Shown here piece after piece: positions 7,223 through 16,742 of a DNA stretch of 30,857 nt. The notes under the pieces are model-generated. The model worked only from the letters and a program-made list of their open reading frames with translations. It was not told the DNA's origin and ran no database searches. The translations under genes were made by a program, and so were the position numbers. The DNA lies in IMG/VR virus record IMGVR_UViG_3300021197_000319, positions 1 through 30,857 of that record. The stretch is one strand, 5' to 3'. How positions within the stretch are numbered: the stretch's first letter is position 1; every line of letters starts with the position of its first letter. This DNA is from a virus.

Positions 7223-9981
7223 TGAGAGAGATTAGAGTAGAGCTTAGGGATTTTGATGATAAGATTCTAGGAGATATTGACATCATATCAAGTGATGACT
7301 TTCCTTTATCTTTAACTTTTCAAAACTTTGATGTTAGAAGTTTAGATTCTAGGGGTGGTAGTTTTAGTAAGACATTTAAAGTTCCTGCAACAAAAAAGAA
7401 CAATAAACTTTTTAATCACATATATCAAAGTGGTAATACTGACAAGAAAACAGTAAGAAAAGATATTCCTGCTTGTATATACTCTAATAATGTTCCTATC
7501 CTATATGGTAAGCTAAGAGTTAGTAAAGTTATCAAAGGTAAGAAGCCTATTGAATACGATTGTATATTTTTAGGAGATAATATGGATTGGGCAAACTCAA
7601 TCAAGAACCTTGACTTAAAAGATTTAAGATTTAGTAGTGCAGCTTATAATAACTATTCAGACATAAGCGATGGCACAGGAAGTAGCTACGCATTTACTAA
7701 TGTTCAAGATTTAGGAGAAAATCCTGATAATCCTTTTAGTCATTCAGGTTATGTTGAGAACCACGACAAACTTGTTTTCCCTTTACTTTCTGTTGGTGAG
7801 GGTATAAGTCCAAAAGATAATGTAACAGATTTAGAATTTGTACCTTGCTTATATCTTAAAAATGTTTGGGATAAAGTATTTCAAGCACAAGGCTATGAAG
7901 TAGAAAGTACATTTTGCGAAAGCGACTATTTCAAATCTTTGCTTATACCATTGAACTTTGAAAGAACAGGTGAGCAAGTAAACACTAGAGGTGGTAAGAT
8001 TACAAAGACAGATTCAGAGGAACTAGTAGCACACTATTTTCACGCTGCTGAAGGTACATCACAAGATGATGATAATGAAGCTAGAGCAGCAGGTTCACCT
8101 GAAATAAATAGTAGATTCGGTAGTGTTGATTCTTCTGATATAGATGCAAATCTAGGTCTTTCTAACACACAGTTTGCTAGATATGTATTTAGAGGTAATG
8201 AATCAGAAGATGCACAAGATGTAACATCAGGAGATGCAGATAACGGAAATGTACAGGCTGTACAATCACCTTCTGATGGTATGACTATGTTAGTTGTAAA
8301 TGAGAGTGGAAGCCACGAAATAAGTTGGAATATAAATACAAAAGTAGGAACAACAGAGTTTGCAAATGCAGGTGGAGATACAACTCTATATTTAAGATTA
8401 AGAGCAGAGATTTGGAGAACAGAAATGACAGATACTCCAAATGATTTGTATTGGGATTCTGCACTAGAAGCACAGACTAGACAGCAAGGTTCTAGGTTGA
8501 TGTGGACTGATGTTGTTGCTTATGACATATCGGATGATGCATCTCCTGCGTTCTTTAATGTAAACTTTAGTGGCTCTTTTAATACGCAATCCACAAATAC
8601 AAGTGAATCATACATATTTACAATAATGCCTGAAATAGATGACTATCCTAGTCAAGATGGTGGTATTTTAAAAGCATCTTTTGTAGATGGAACTTTTGAA
8701 GTTAGTGGTTCAAATGAGTATTCTATTGGTGAAGATATTACTGATGTTCATCACTTACTGCCAAGAGCATCACAAGCTGACTTTATTATAGGAACAGCAC
8801 AAATGTTCAACCTTCAGTTTAGAACAGATGCAGCAGAGAAAAAGGTTTATGTAGAGCCTTATGACCACTTCTATAACTTTGACAAGCCATACGATTGGAC
8901 TGACAAAATAGATTACTCTAAAAACATAAGTGAAGAATTTATTTACGACATAAAATCAAAGCTAGAGTTCAAATACAAAGATGCAAGTAATGATGGATTC
9001 ATAGAAAGGTTCAATAAAAGAAATGATGTTGACTATGGTTCTTACGAGGAACTAGACAATACAGGTCAGTTGATTGATGGTATAACTAAATATGAGAATA
9101 AGTTTTTCTCTCCATCTTTTAACTTTTTAGAGCCTGATTATATTGATGATACACAAAACAATACTAGTGCTGTAAACATTCCTTTCATACCTCTTTATCA
9201 TACAGAGGCAAGTGATTTAAATAATAGTGTTACAGCAGAAAGAGCAGAAAAGAGTTTTGATATTGGTTCAAGGGTTTTGCTTTTAAATGCAGAGAATACT
9301 AATGAATCAGGAACAGCAAGAAGTGTTGGTTATGCAGGTGAATCAGGAGGAACGCAAAAATACCATAAATGCGTAGATAATGTATTGAATGGTTCAAGTG
9401 CATTGACAGAAAGATACCCAAAGGCTTTCTTTAATAATCCTTGCGTTTCTATAAAAAATACATCAACAGGTGTGTACACAGATTCAGCAGGTTTAAGCAT
9501 TGGAACTTACGATGGTGTTGAAAGATTTGTTGACCAAAACCTATCTTATGGTAGAGTAAAATTGAAAGGTGCATTTACTTCAGGTTCGCAGTTAGTTGTA
9601 AAGCAATACACTTTAGATGGTCTATTCCACACTTTCTTTAGTCTAATGATAGCACAGTTAAGAGCAAAGCCAAGATTGAAAACAATGAATGTAAATCTAA
9701 CTTATGCAGATATATGTAACCTAGATTTTAGAAAGTTGGTTTTCATAGATGGTGTTTATCACAGGATAAATAAGATAGTTGATTTCAAACCACATCTCAA
9801 AGAAAGCACAAAGATAGAGTTGCAAGAGTTCTTTGATTTAGGACAAACACATCAGAGCTTTGGTAATCTATCTACTTTAGATTTAACAAACATACATTCA
9901 ACAGGTGCAGCACAATCTATACTTGATGTAGAAGAAGCATCAGGAGAATCAGAACATAATTTTAGCAACTTGAGTTTATAA
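7222..9981 (+). CDS. Tail hub or tail-associated baseplate protein
   Basis: 919 residues, one of the two largest proteins here. The start (IRVELRDFDDKILGDIDIIS) and the stretch SRGGSFSKTFKVPATKKNN are typical of Bacteroidetes phage tail proteins. Around residues 515-560 the pattern QADFIIGTAQMFNLQFRTDA followed by VYVEPYDHFYNF resembles hub proteins that ring the tail tip. The C-terminus (about 785-870) returns to a compact domain (LVVKQYTLDGLFHTF, FIDGVYHRINKIVDF). It overlaps both neighbours by TAATG. The assignment to hub rather than another tip component is inference. Confidence 0.6.
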   Translation: MREIRVELRDFDDKILGDIDIISSDDFPLSLTFQNFDVRSLDSRGGSFSKTFKVPATKKNNKLFNHIYQSGNTDKKTVRKDIPACIYSNNVPILYGKLRVSKVIKGKKPIEYDCIFLGDNMDWANSIKNLDLKDLRFSSAAYNNYSDISDGTGSSYAFTNVQDLGENPDNPFSHSGYVENHDKLVFPLLSVGEGISPKDNVTDLEFVPCLYLKNVWDKVFQAQGYEVESTFCESDYFKSLLIPLNFERTGEQVNTRGGKITKTDSEELVAHYFHAAEGTSQDDDNEARAAGSPEINSRFGSVDSSDIDANLGLSNTQFARYVFRGNESEDAQDVTSGDADNGNVQAVQSPSDGMTMLVVNESGSHEISWNINTKVGTTEFANAGGDTTLYLRLRAEIWRTEMTDTPNDLYWDSALEAQTRQQGSRLMWTDVVAYDISDDASPAFFNVNFSGSFNTQSTNTSESYIFTIMPEIDDYPSQDGGILKASFVDGTFEVSGSNEYSIGEDITDVHHLLPRASQADFIIGTAQMFNLQFRTDAAEKKVYVEPYDHFYNFDKPYDWTDKIDYSKNISEEFIYDIKSKLEFKYKDASNDGFIERFNKRNDVDYGSYEELDNTGQLIDGITKYENKFFSPSFNFLEPDYIDDTQNNTSAVNIPFIPLYHTEASDLNNSVTAERAEKSFDIGSRVLLLNAENTNESGTARSVGYAGESGGTQKYHKCVDNVLNGSSALTERYPKAFFNNPCVSIKNTSTGVYTDSAGLSIGTYDGVERFVDQNLSYGRVKLKGAFTSGSQLVVKQYTLDGLFHTFFSLMIAQLRAKPRLKTMNVNLTYADICNLDFRKLVFIDGVYHRINKIVDFKPHLKESTKIELQEFFDLGQTHQSFGNLSTLDLTNIHSTGAAQSILDVEEASGESEHNFSNLSL

Positions 9982-10961
9982 TGAAGATAACAGGTAAATT
10001 TAATAATCAAAAGAAACTACAAGACCAAAAGTCAGGAGGCAAAATATATTGCACTATTGATAGTGTTTTGCAGGAAGTTGTTTACGAAAGACAAGACAAC
10101 AACAATGAGTATTATTATGATTGTGTTGTTAAGACTAATCAGAACAAATCACTAAATCAATTAGCTCTTTCAGCAAAACCTACATTATCTAAAAGTGTAA
10201 CTGAAACTGTTACAACAACAACAACAACTCCACAAGAGGGAACTGTTACTACAACATCATCTGTTACAATATCACCACAGTTGGTATTTGATTATACAAA
10301 CCTAGTTAGGTCATCTAGTGGTAGTGTTGAGAGATGGAAAAGTTCAGTAAAACAAAACTTTCTTTCTCAATCAACAAGTGGAGATAGACCTGCTTTAGGA
10401 AGGTTTGGTGGTGGAGTGAATGGTCAATCACCATTATTCTTTAATGCAGAAGAAGGAGATTTTATGTCTTTAAACTCTGCTGTAACCTTATCAGGAGATT
10501 TTACTATGTTCTTTTATTTAGAACCAATAGCAAACCCTGAAATAAAATATGTAAGGTTATTGGGAAAGAGTGATGACAATGATATGTTTTTATCTATTGG
10601 TGAATCAGCAAACAACACTTATGTTATTAGCTTTGCTTCAGGTAGTGGAACAGCGTTTGGTTCTACCTCAACATATTTTCAACCAAGCACATCAAAGTTA
10701 TTGATTACAATACAGAGAAGTGGTAACAACATTATCATAAGAGAGAATGGTGTTGCTCTAACTCCTGTTAGTTCTCAAGCTATTACTAATCCAACTTCTG
10801 ACTTTGTGTTTGACCAAGTAGGTAAAAAAGGCAATAGAACTGATTTCTTTATGAATGCTTCTTTGTTTCATTTTTCTGTTTATGATGGTTTCATAGATAG
10901 CAATCTTACAAGGCTAGAGCAAAGTATAATTAAAAATGCAGAATCAGCAAAAGGTATATGA
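9981..10961 (+). CDS. Tail protein with a second LamG-like lectin domain
   Basis: 326 residues. Residues 1-65 form a small N-terminal domain, and residues 65-100 are a Ser/Thr-rich linker (TETVTTTTTTPQEGTVTTTS). Residues 103-326 show a LamG/ConA-like sandwich: PQLVFDYTNLVRSSSGSVERW, the FFNAEEGDFMSLNSAVTLSG block, GDFTMFFYLEP, and a closing LFHFSVYDGFIDSNLTRLEQ. Tail LamG domains commonly bind surface sugars, so this is a receptor-binding candidate along with the protein at 3723. It overlaps the next gene by ATGA. Confidence 0.65.
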   Translation: MKITGKFNNQKKLQDQKSGGKIYCTIDSVLQEVVYERQDNNNEYYYDCVVKTNQNKSLNQLALSAKPTLSKSVTETVTTTTTTPQEGTVTTTSSVTISPQLVFDYTNLVRSSSGSVERWKSSVKQNFLSQSTSGDRPALGRFGGGVNGQSPLFFNAEEGDFMSLNSAVTLSGDFTMFFYLEPIANPEIKYVRLLGKSDDNDMFLSIGESANNTYVISFASGSGTAFGSTSTYFQPSTSKLLITIQRSGNNIIIRENGVALTPVSSQAITNPTSDFVFDQVGKKGNRTDFFMNASLFHFSVYDGFIDSNLTRLEQSIIKNAESAKGI

Positions 10962-11443
10962 GTAAGATAAAGAAAACATTAAAAGAAGCAGGAAAGATAT
11001 TGGCTAATGCTTTCTCTAAAGAGTTAGAAGCTCAAGGACACAGAGCATCTTCAACAAACAGTATCATTGATAGTTTTAGAGTAAAAGCTACTGATAGGTT
11101 CGTTGAGATTACTACTGATAAGTCCTATGCAAATATTTTGGAAACAGGTATTAAAAAAGGTGGAAAGTTTCCCAATAGAGAGGCGATAGAAGATTGGGTA
11201 AGAAAAAAAGGATTTGCTAGAAATGAAACAGAAATAAAACAGATAGCTTATGCTGTCGGTTTGAAGATACAAAAAGAGGGAGTTCCTACAAACGAAAGTT
11301 TTAGACACTCTACAAATGGCAGAAGAATAAAATTTATTGACCAAGTAGAAAAAGAGAATAAAGATAAGATAATAGAAATGATTGATAATGCTGTTGCATT
11401 TGATATAAATTTAATGTTTAATAAACTACCAAAAGAAGTATAA
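10958..11443 (+). CDS. HK97 gp10-like tail-completion protein
   Basis: 161 residues, helical-beta, matching the HK97 gp10 family that joins or completes the tail. Features are the N-terminal helix KTLKEAGKILANAFSKELE, the core YANILETGIKKGG, and the typical IEDWVRKKGF followed by an Ala/Ile-rich helix (IAYAVGLKIQKEG). It starts by ATGA overlap and ends by TAATG overlap with the tape measure. In most phages this gene lies between portal and tail tube, so its place right before the tape measure is unusual and part of the rearranged order seen here. Confidence 0.7.
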   Translation: MSKIKKTLKEAGKILANAFSKELEAQGHRASSTNSIIDSFRVKATDRFVEITTDKSYANILETGIKKGGKFPNREAIEDWVRKKGFARNETEIKQIAYAVGLKIQKEGVPTNESFRHSTNGRRIKFIDQVEKENKDKIIEMIDNAVAFDINLMFNKLPKEV

Positions 11444-14229
11444 TGGCAGAGAATAAAACTGTATATAGGATTGACATTCAAGGTAATGAAGAACTTATTA
11501 GGTTAAGAAAAGAACTTGATACCTACCAAAAGTCTTTAAAAAAACTTAGAGATGCAACCAAAAATTCTGAGGAAATAACAGAAAGTCAGGCTCAAGAGTT
11601 TAGTAATTTAGAACTTAGTGTAAAGAAAACTCGTTCTGAGTTTAACAAGGCATCCAAGTCTATAAAAGGAATGAATACCACAACCAAAAAAGGTGTTGGT
11701 TTTATTGGTAAGATGGCAGGTGCTATGGCTGCTGCAAACATTGCTACTACTGCGTTTACAAGAGTGGTTAGTCTTTTGACAAATGCTGTAAAAGAAGGCT
11801 TTACAACATTTAAGGATTTTGAATTTCAAATGGCTAGAGTAAAAGCCATATCAGGTGCTACTGATGAGGAATTTAGAAAACTTAAAAACTCTGCACAAAT
11901 TTTAGGTAGAACAACATTCTTTACAGCATCTCAGGTAGGTGAACTTCAACTTAACTTATCTAAACTTGGTTTTAATACAGAAGAAATACTACAATCACAA
12001 GAAGCTATACTTATGCTTTCCACAGCAATGGGGGAGGACTTGGGTAGAACTGCTACTGTTGTTGCAGCATCCATTAGAGGTTTTGGTGAAGATACAAGTC
12101 AAACAGGTAGGTTTGCAGATGCAATGGCTTCAGCTTTTGCTAACTCTGCTCTTGATATTGAGAAGTTTCAAACATCAATGACTAAAGTATCTGCTATTGC
12201 TGCCACAGCAGGTTTTAGTTTTGAAGAAACAACAGGCTTACTTGCATTACTAACAGACAGAGGTATTGAAGCATCTATTGCAGGTACATCGCTTCGTAAT
12301 ATATTTCTTAAACTACAAGACCCTACATCTGACCTTTCACAAAAGCTAGGAAGAACTGTTCATTCAGGAGAGGATTTGATTGTTGCACTTAGAGAACTTG
12401 ATGCTTCAGGTATTGATGTTGCAGGGGTGATGCAAATCGTTGACAATAGACAGGTACAGGCTATGGAATCCTTTATAAGAAGTGCTGATGCTATTGAACA
12501 TTTTAATAGAATACTAAATGATGCAGCAGGTTCAGGTCAGAAAATGGCAGATGTTATGGAAGATACTGTCGGTGGTGCTATGTTAAAACTTAAATCTGCT
12601 TACGAAGGTTTTATTTTAACCATATCAGAGGGTGGTGGTGCTTTACAAGAGTTTTTTGAAAATCTAGCATTTGGTTTTAACTTTTATGCAAATCAGTTTG
12701 CTAGTGCTCAACAAAGGTCTAGTGGTATAGTGGCAAAGGCAAACAAAGATACAAAAGCTATACTAAAAGACCAAGAAGAAGCATTAAAGCAGTTTTCTGA
12801 AAATGAACAAAAAATTTATAGAAGAACTCAATCTCAGGTCATGCAAACTGTTCTTGAAGGCATGGAAGATAGAACAGCATTCTTGGAAGATGAGGTGAAA
12901 AGGACAGAGAAAAGGTCTATGTTTTTGTTTTTTAACAAGGATAGTAAAGATGCTAAAGAAGCTAGAAAAAATTTAGAAGCACACAAACTAGCTGTTCAAG
13001 ACTTTTCTAATATGGTTATTGAGCAATCTAAAAAAGAACAAGATGCTGAAAAAGAAAAAATTAAGTTAGAGAAGGAAAAAGCAAAAAATGCTGCAAAACT
13101 TAGTGAACAACTTAAAAAACTTCAAGAAAGACAGCAGGAGTTAGTTGATGTGGGTGATAACTTAACCGAAGCAGGTTTAAAAGAACTTACACTTACAAAT
13201 CAACAAATAAAGGCTATTCAAGCTCAAATAAAAGCACTTCAAGATTTAGGAGTGGAAAAGGATAAGCAAAAGGTGATTGGAGATGCAACTGCACTACAAG
13301 AGTTGGATATGGCAATAGCCAATGAAAGAATGAGCTTACAGCAACAATTTGCCGATGGAGAAATAAAAACAAAAGCTGAACTGAACCAAAAGCTAAAGCA
13401 GATGGAAATAGACCATTTACAGTTTGTTTTAGACCACAATATGGTTCATGGTGATGAGTTGATAAAAGTTCAAAGAAGATTGGCAAAAGCAAAAGCTGAT
13501 GTAATAGGCGAAGAAGAAAAAACAGATATTGACAGAATTGCACAGATGAAAGAAACAGGCAAACTGTTGATGGAAATAGGTAGAGCTGAGGGAGAAAACA
13601 GCAAGATAAAAGAGGCAGGTATTAAAATTACACAAGCTGCTGCTGTTGCTGAAGGAATCAGAGGTCTTATAAATGCACAATCAAGTATAACAAAACAAGG
13701 TATTGGTGGCGACCCATTTAGTGCTTTTGCTAGAGTTGCTGCTATGGCTGCAATGATGGTTTCTGTTATTGCAAACATTAAAGGATTACTTGGTGGTTCA
13801 GGTGGAGTTAGAGGTGGAGAAAGAGGCGAAGGAAGTTTCTCTCCAACTGTATCACAGTTTGCTGAGGGAGGACTTACAAATGGTGGTATGTTCAAGGGTG
13901 CATCTCATGCTAATGGTGGTGTGAAGTTTAGAGTTGGTGGTAGAATACACGAAGCTGAAGGTGGTGAGGCTATCATAAATAAGCGTTCCACAGCTAAGTT
14001 TAGACCAATACTATCTGCTATAAACTCATACAACGGAAATGGTGTAAAGTTTGCTGAGGGTGGATTAATATCATCAGGAGAAAAGTTTGCTATGGGTGGA
14101 GAACTTAGAGGTGTACAAGAGCTTATAAATGGCTCTAACGGAGGAACACAAAGAGTTGTATTAGTAGAGAGTGATGTTACTGCAACTCAGAACAGAGTTA
14201 GCAACATTGAAAGTCAAGCCACTTTTTAG
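11443..14229 (+). CDS. Tail tape measure protein
   Basis: 928 residues, consistent with a siphovirus tail of moderate length (rule of thumb about 1.5 Angstrom per residue). It carries the TP901-type core at about 130-290 (FQMARVKAISGATDEEFRKL, LGRTTFFTASQVGELQLNLS, SAIAATAGFSFEETTGLLAL). Residues 85-118 form a hydrophobic segment, and residues 440-720 are rich in heptad coiled coil. The C-terminus has glycine-rich repeats (FAEGGLTNGG, EGGEAIIN, FAEGGLISSG) usual for this family. It sets tail length and passes through the membrane during DNA entry. Antisense ORFs within it are shadows of coiled-coil codons. Confidence 0.93.
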   Translation: MAENKTVYRIDIQGNEELIRLRKELDTYQKSLKKLRDATKNSEEITESQAQEFSNLELSVKKTRSEFNKASKSIKGMNTTTKKGVGFIGKMAGAMAAANIATTAFTRVVSLLTNAVKEGFTTFKDFEFQMARVKAISGATDEEFRKLKNSAQILGRTTFFTASQVGELQLNLSKLGFNTEEILQSQEAILMLSTAMGEDLGRTATVVAASIRGFGEDTSQTGRFADAMASAFANSALDIEKFQTSMTKVSAIAATAGFSFEETTGLLALLTDRGIEASIAGTSLRNIFLKLQDPTSDLSQKLGRTVHSGEDLIVALRELDASGIDVAGVMQIVDNRQVQAMESFIRSADAIEHFNRILNDAAGSGQKMADVMEDTVGGAMLKLKSAYEGFILTISEGGGALQEFFENLAFGFNFYANQFASAQQRSSGIVAKANKDTKAILKDQEEALKQFSENEQKIYRRTQSQVMQTVLEGMEDRTAFLEDEVKRTEKRSMFLFFNKDSKDAKEARKNLEAHKLAVQDFSNMVIEQSKKEQDAEKEKIKLEKEKAKNAAKLSEQLKKLQERQQELVDVGDNLTEAGLKELTLTNQQIKAIQAQIKALQDLGVEKDKQKVIGDATALQELDMAIANERMSLQQQFADGEIKTKAELNQKLKQMEIDHLQFVLDHNMVHGDELIKVQRRLAKAKADVIGEEEKTDIDRIAQMKETGKLLMEIGRAEGENSKIKEAGIKITQAAAVAEGIRGLINAQSSITKQGIGGDPFSAFARVAAMAAMMVSVIANIKGLLGGSGGVRGGERGEGSFSPTVSQFAEGGLTNGGMFKGASHANGGVKFRVGGRIHEAEGGEAIINKRSTAKFRPILSAINSYNGNGVKFAEGGLISSGEKFAMGGELRGVQELINGSNGGTQRVVLVESDVTATQNRVSNIESQATF

Positions 14230-14240
14230 TATATTGCGTA
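14230..14240 (+). promoter_or_regulatory. TATATTGcgta, -7-like element before the HTH gene
   Basis: TATATTG at 14230-14236 is one base short of TAnnTTTG, and its G is 5 nt before the ATG at 14241. The same TATATTGCG word occurs at 23517. No -33 TTTG is obvious. It overlaps the 11-base gap after the tape measure stop at 14229. Confidence 0.25.
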
Positions 14241-14561
14241 ATGGCATTCAAACAAAACAAAGAAGAAGTAGTATTAGAGTTTATAGAACTAATATATAAA
14301 GAAGTAAGAAAAAAGTATTCTGAAGAAGCAGGTATAAAGAATGTTTTATACCATCTTGTAGAAAGAGGATTGATTGATGCTAAAAGACTAAGAAACTATA
14401 TGGTCATAAAAGATTTTCATAATTTTATGTCTGATAACAATGGTCATTCTACCCATACATTTATGGACTTATCAATCAAGTATGATATATCAGATAGAAC
14501 AGCACAATCTATCATATACAAAGAAAGAGATAAATTTAAAAAAAATAATAACATTAGGTGA
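14241..14561 (+). CDS. Small helix-turn-helix protein inside the structural block
   Basis: 106 residues, all helical by composition. The C-terminal part (about 74-98: FMDLSIKYDISDRTAQSIIYKE) reads as a helix-turn-helix with conserved ISDRTAQSII spacing, recalling Mor/C-like activators or sigma-like HTHs. It sits between the tape measure and head genes, 12 bases after the former. A small regulator here could control the head operon, whose start at 14617 has a perfect -7 box but no -33 box. That link is speculation. The HTH reading itself is moderately supported. Confidence 0.55.
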   Translation: MAFKQNKEEVVLEFIELIYKEVRKKYSEEAGIKNVLYHLVERGLIDAKRLRNYMVIKDFHNFMSDNNGHSTHTFMDLSIKYDISDRTAQSIIYKERDKFKKNNNIR

Positions 14562-14603
14562 TGATTTTGCAAGTTTTTTCGCAAATCACTAAATAACTAT
14601 AAT

Positions 14604-14611
14604 TAAGTTTG
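14604..14611 (+). promoter_or_regulatory. TAAGTTTG, -7-type promoter element for the head operon
   Basis: TAAGTTTG matches TAnnTTTG exactly, ends 6 nt before the ATG at 14617, and has no TTTG at the -33 position. This again predicts a leaderless or near-leaderless mRNA. A weak hairpin upstream (GATTTTGC near 14565 with GCAAATC at 14582-14588) encloses T-rich sequence and contains the TTTTCGCAA word. Confidence 0.4.
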
Positions 14612-14616
14612 CATTT

Positions 14617-15615
14617 ATGAATAATTGGTACTCGATAAATAATATAGCTGAAACTGCTGAAATCTCTATCTACGATGAGATAGGAGATTATGGTACTTCA
14701 GCAAAAAACTTTATAGAGGAAGTAAAGAATATAGGTAAGAAAGATATTACACTACGCATTAATTCTGTTGGTGGAAGCGTATTTGATGGACTTGCTATCT
14801 ATAACACTTTGCGTTCTCACGCAGGGTATGTAAACATTAAGATTGAAGGATTGGCTGCCTCAATATCAACTGTCATAGCAATGGCAGGAGATAATGTTGA
14901 GATGGCTGAAAACGGATTCTTTATGATACACAACCCTTTTGGGCAATCAGCAGGAGAAGCAGGAGATATGCGTAAAACTGCTGACTTACTTGACAAGATA
15001 AAAAATGAAATCATTGAAATCTATCAAAGAAAAACAAACTTATCTTATGATGAGCTTTCTGATATGATGGATAAGGAAACTTGGTTATCAAGTCAAGAGG
15101 CACAGGAACTTGGTTTTGTAAATGATATTACAGAGCCTATAAAAGTTGCTGCTAAATATAATCTTTCTAAATTTACTAATGTGAATGAGGAAAAGGTTAT
15201 GGGGATATTAAATATGAATAATAACAAAAAAACTTTAAAAATGACCGAAGAATTAAAAACTTGGTTCAACAGCCTTAAAGAGGAAATCGTTATGGCTGTT
15301 AAAGGAGAGGATGTTTCTACTCCTAGTGAAGTTTCTGTTGTTCTTTCTGATAACGAAGAAATTGTAAACAAGTTCTCTGAACTAGAGGATAATGCAAAAT
15401 CTTTGAGAGAAGAAAAAGAAGAATTGGCTAACTTAGTTGGTGAAAAAGAAAGCACTATTGCTGACTTAACTAACAAAGTAGCTGAGATGGAAGCAAAGCT
15501 AAACAAAAGTGAAGCGACTGAAACAGTAGTAGAAGCTGAACAAGAGCCTACAATCACTCCAAAAGAGGAAGTTGTAAACGAATGGGATTCTTTTGCTAAA
15601 TCAATTTTGAAATAA
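14617..15615 (+). CDS. ClpP-type prohead protease with C-terminal scaffold-like domain
   Basis: 332 residues. Residues 1-180 form a ClpP-like serine protease: LRINSVGGSVFDGLAIYN at 46-63, nucleophile Ser82 in GLAAS, His105 in MIHNP, and probable Asp152 in MMDKETWLSSQEAQELGFV. Such enzymes mature the prohead. From about residue 209 there is a coiled coil (SELEDNAKSLREEKEELANL) ending in an acidic tail, as in scaffolds. In-frame ATGs at 15199 (after GAGGAAAAGG) and 15241 could start a separate 138- or 124-residue scaffold, as lambda C makes Nu3. The gene lies directly upstream of the capsid gene. Confidence 0.88.
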   Translation: MNNWYSINNIAETAEISIYDEIGDYGTSAKNFIEEVKNIGKKDITLRINSVGGSVFDGLAIYNTLRSHAGYVNIKIEGLAASISTVIAMAGDNVEMAENGFFMIHNPFGQSAGEAGDMRKTADLLDKIKNEIIEIYQRKTNLSYDELSDMMDKETWLSSQEAQELGFVNDITEPIKVAAKYNLSKFTNVNEEKVMGILNMNNNKKTLKMTEELKTWFNSLKEEIVMAVKGEDVSTPSEVSVVLSDNEEIVNKFSELEDNAKSLREEKEELANLVGEKESTIADLTNKVAEMEAKLNKSEATETVVEAEQEPTITPKEEVVNEWDSFAKSILK

Positions 15616-15635
15616 TAATTTAAAAATAATAAAAA

Positions 15636-16676
15636 ATGGCTATAACAGGTGCAAGTTTACCTGCTGTAAATCAGTATGATGTAAACAAAACAATTCTTGA
15701 ACCTTTATTTTTAGGTCAAGACTATATGCAATACATGGATGTAATGCCTAATGTTGCAGGAACTATTGTAATTGACAGATTTCAAGCTCTAAGTGGAATC
15801 ACTAAGGCTTTTGCTTCAGGTGCTTTTTCTTCTGAATCAGGAGATAAAGGTGCTACTGTAACAATTACACCAAAAAGAATGGAAGCTGAAGTGGCTTTCG
15901 CAGGTGATTCTTTATTCAACAAAATGAAGGGTCAATTATTAAGAGGTGGACACGACTTCGATAATGTTGATGGAACTATTGTAAAAAACATTCTTCTTGA
16001 CTTAATCGGACAAGGTGTACAGTCTGACTTCAATCGTCAGCTATGGTTATCAACTTTAGATTCATCAACTCCTGATGCTAATTTCGGTATCTATGATGGT
16101 ATCTTTGAAGCTATGCGTAATGCAGGTGCTACTCAAATTGCAAGAACATACTCAGGCTTATCTACACAAGCTGACAATGTTGCTTTAGTAGTAGGTAATG
16201 GTGTTAAAATCTTACAAGGTTTATACGATACTGCTTCTCCTGAGTTATTAGGTGCAGGAAATCACGTATTCTTCGTATCAGGAGATATTGCTGATGACTA
16301 CTTAGTTACTTTAGAAGGAACAGGTTATGCAGCAGGTGGTTACGGAACTTTAGTTAATGGTATGCCACAACTAATGTACAGAGGTATTCCTGTTGTTGTG
16401 CGTAGAGATTGGGATATTGCTATTGCTGCATCAGCAGACAATGCTACTGCAATCAATGGTTGTACAAGTGTTAATGAAACTCACAGAGCTGTATTAACAA
16501 CAAAAGATGCTTTCGTTGTTGCTACTGACTTTGCTTCAAATTCAGTTGAGCAATGGTACTCTAACGATAACAAAGAGTATCGTTTCAGAGTAGCTTATTC
16601 TGTTGGTTGTGCATTGAAAGATGCTAAGTTAGCTGTGTTCTACACTCCTAACACAATGGAAACTTCAGGTTACTAA
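15636..16676 (+). CDS. Major capsid protein
   Basis: 346 residues, a normal length for an HK97-fold capsid subunit. It follows the protease/scaffold gene, as expected. It starts with MAITGASLPAVNQYDVNKT and has the pattern of a phage capsid with FNRQLWLSTLDSST and GMPQLMYRGIPVVVRRDWD, the latter close to the conserved late beta strand of many capsids. The leader has an A-rich stretch (ATAATAAAAA before ATG), typical of strongly translated Bacteroidetes genes. A terminator hairpin follows. The call rests mainly on position and general pattern. Confidence 0.82.
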   Translation: MAITGASLPAVNQYDVNKTILEPLFLGQDYMQYMDVMPNVAGTIVIDRFQALSGITKAFASGAFSSESGDKGATVTITPKRMEAEVAFAGDSLFNKMKGQLLRGGHDFDNVDGTIVKNILLDLIGQGVQSDFNRQLWLSTLDSSTPDANFGIYDGIFEAMRNAGATQIARTYSGLSTQADNVALVVGNGVKILQGLYDTASPELLGAGNHVFFVSGDIADDYLVTLEGTGYAAGGYGTLVNGMPQLMYRGIPVVVRRDWDIAIAASADNATAINGCTSVNETHRAVLTTKDAFVVATDFASNSVEQWYSNDNKEYRFRVAYSVGCALKDAKLAVFYTPNTMETSGY

Positions 16677-16690
16677 TAATTGAATTAAAT

Positions 16691-16721
16691 TAAGGGGGAT
16701 GAAATACTCCCCCTAATTTTT
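16691..16721 (+). terminator. Intrinsic terminator after the capsid gene
   Basis: AGGGGGA at 16693-16699 pairs with TCCCCCT at 16708-16714 around an 8-nt loop and is followed by TTTTT at 16717-16721. In DNA this AT-rich a GC stem with a T-run is a strong terminator candidate. It would lower expression of genes beyond the capsid rather than stop it fully. Confidence 0.8.
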
Positions 16722-16742
16722 AACTTATAAAATAATAATAAA

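Noticed and set aside
11939-12181. Out-of-frame + strand ORF inside the tape measure gene
   Set aside because: Leu/Gln-rich, fully inside a well-supported gene, no ribosome-binding signal.
13470-13895. Antisense ORF of 141 residues over the tape measure gene
   Set aside because: Arises from the heptad and Ala/Gly codons of the sense gene; Ile/Ser/Pro-rich with no motif, no promoter or start signal.
15093-15557. Antisense ORF of 154 residues over the protease-scaffold gene
   Set aside because: Ser/Thr/Leu-rich mirror of the coiled-coil codons; no independent support.
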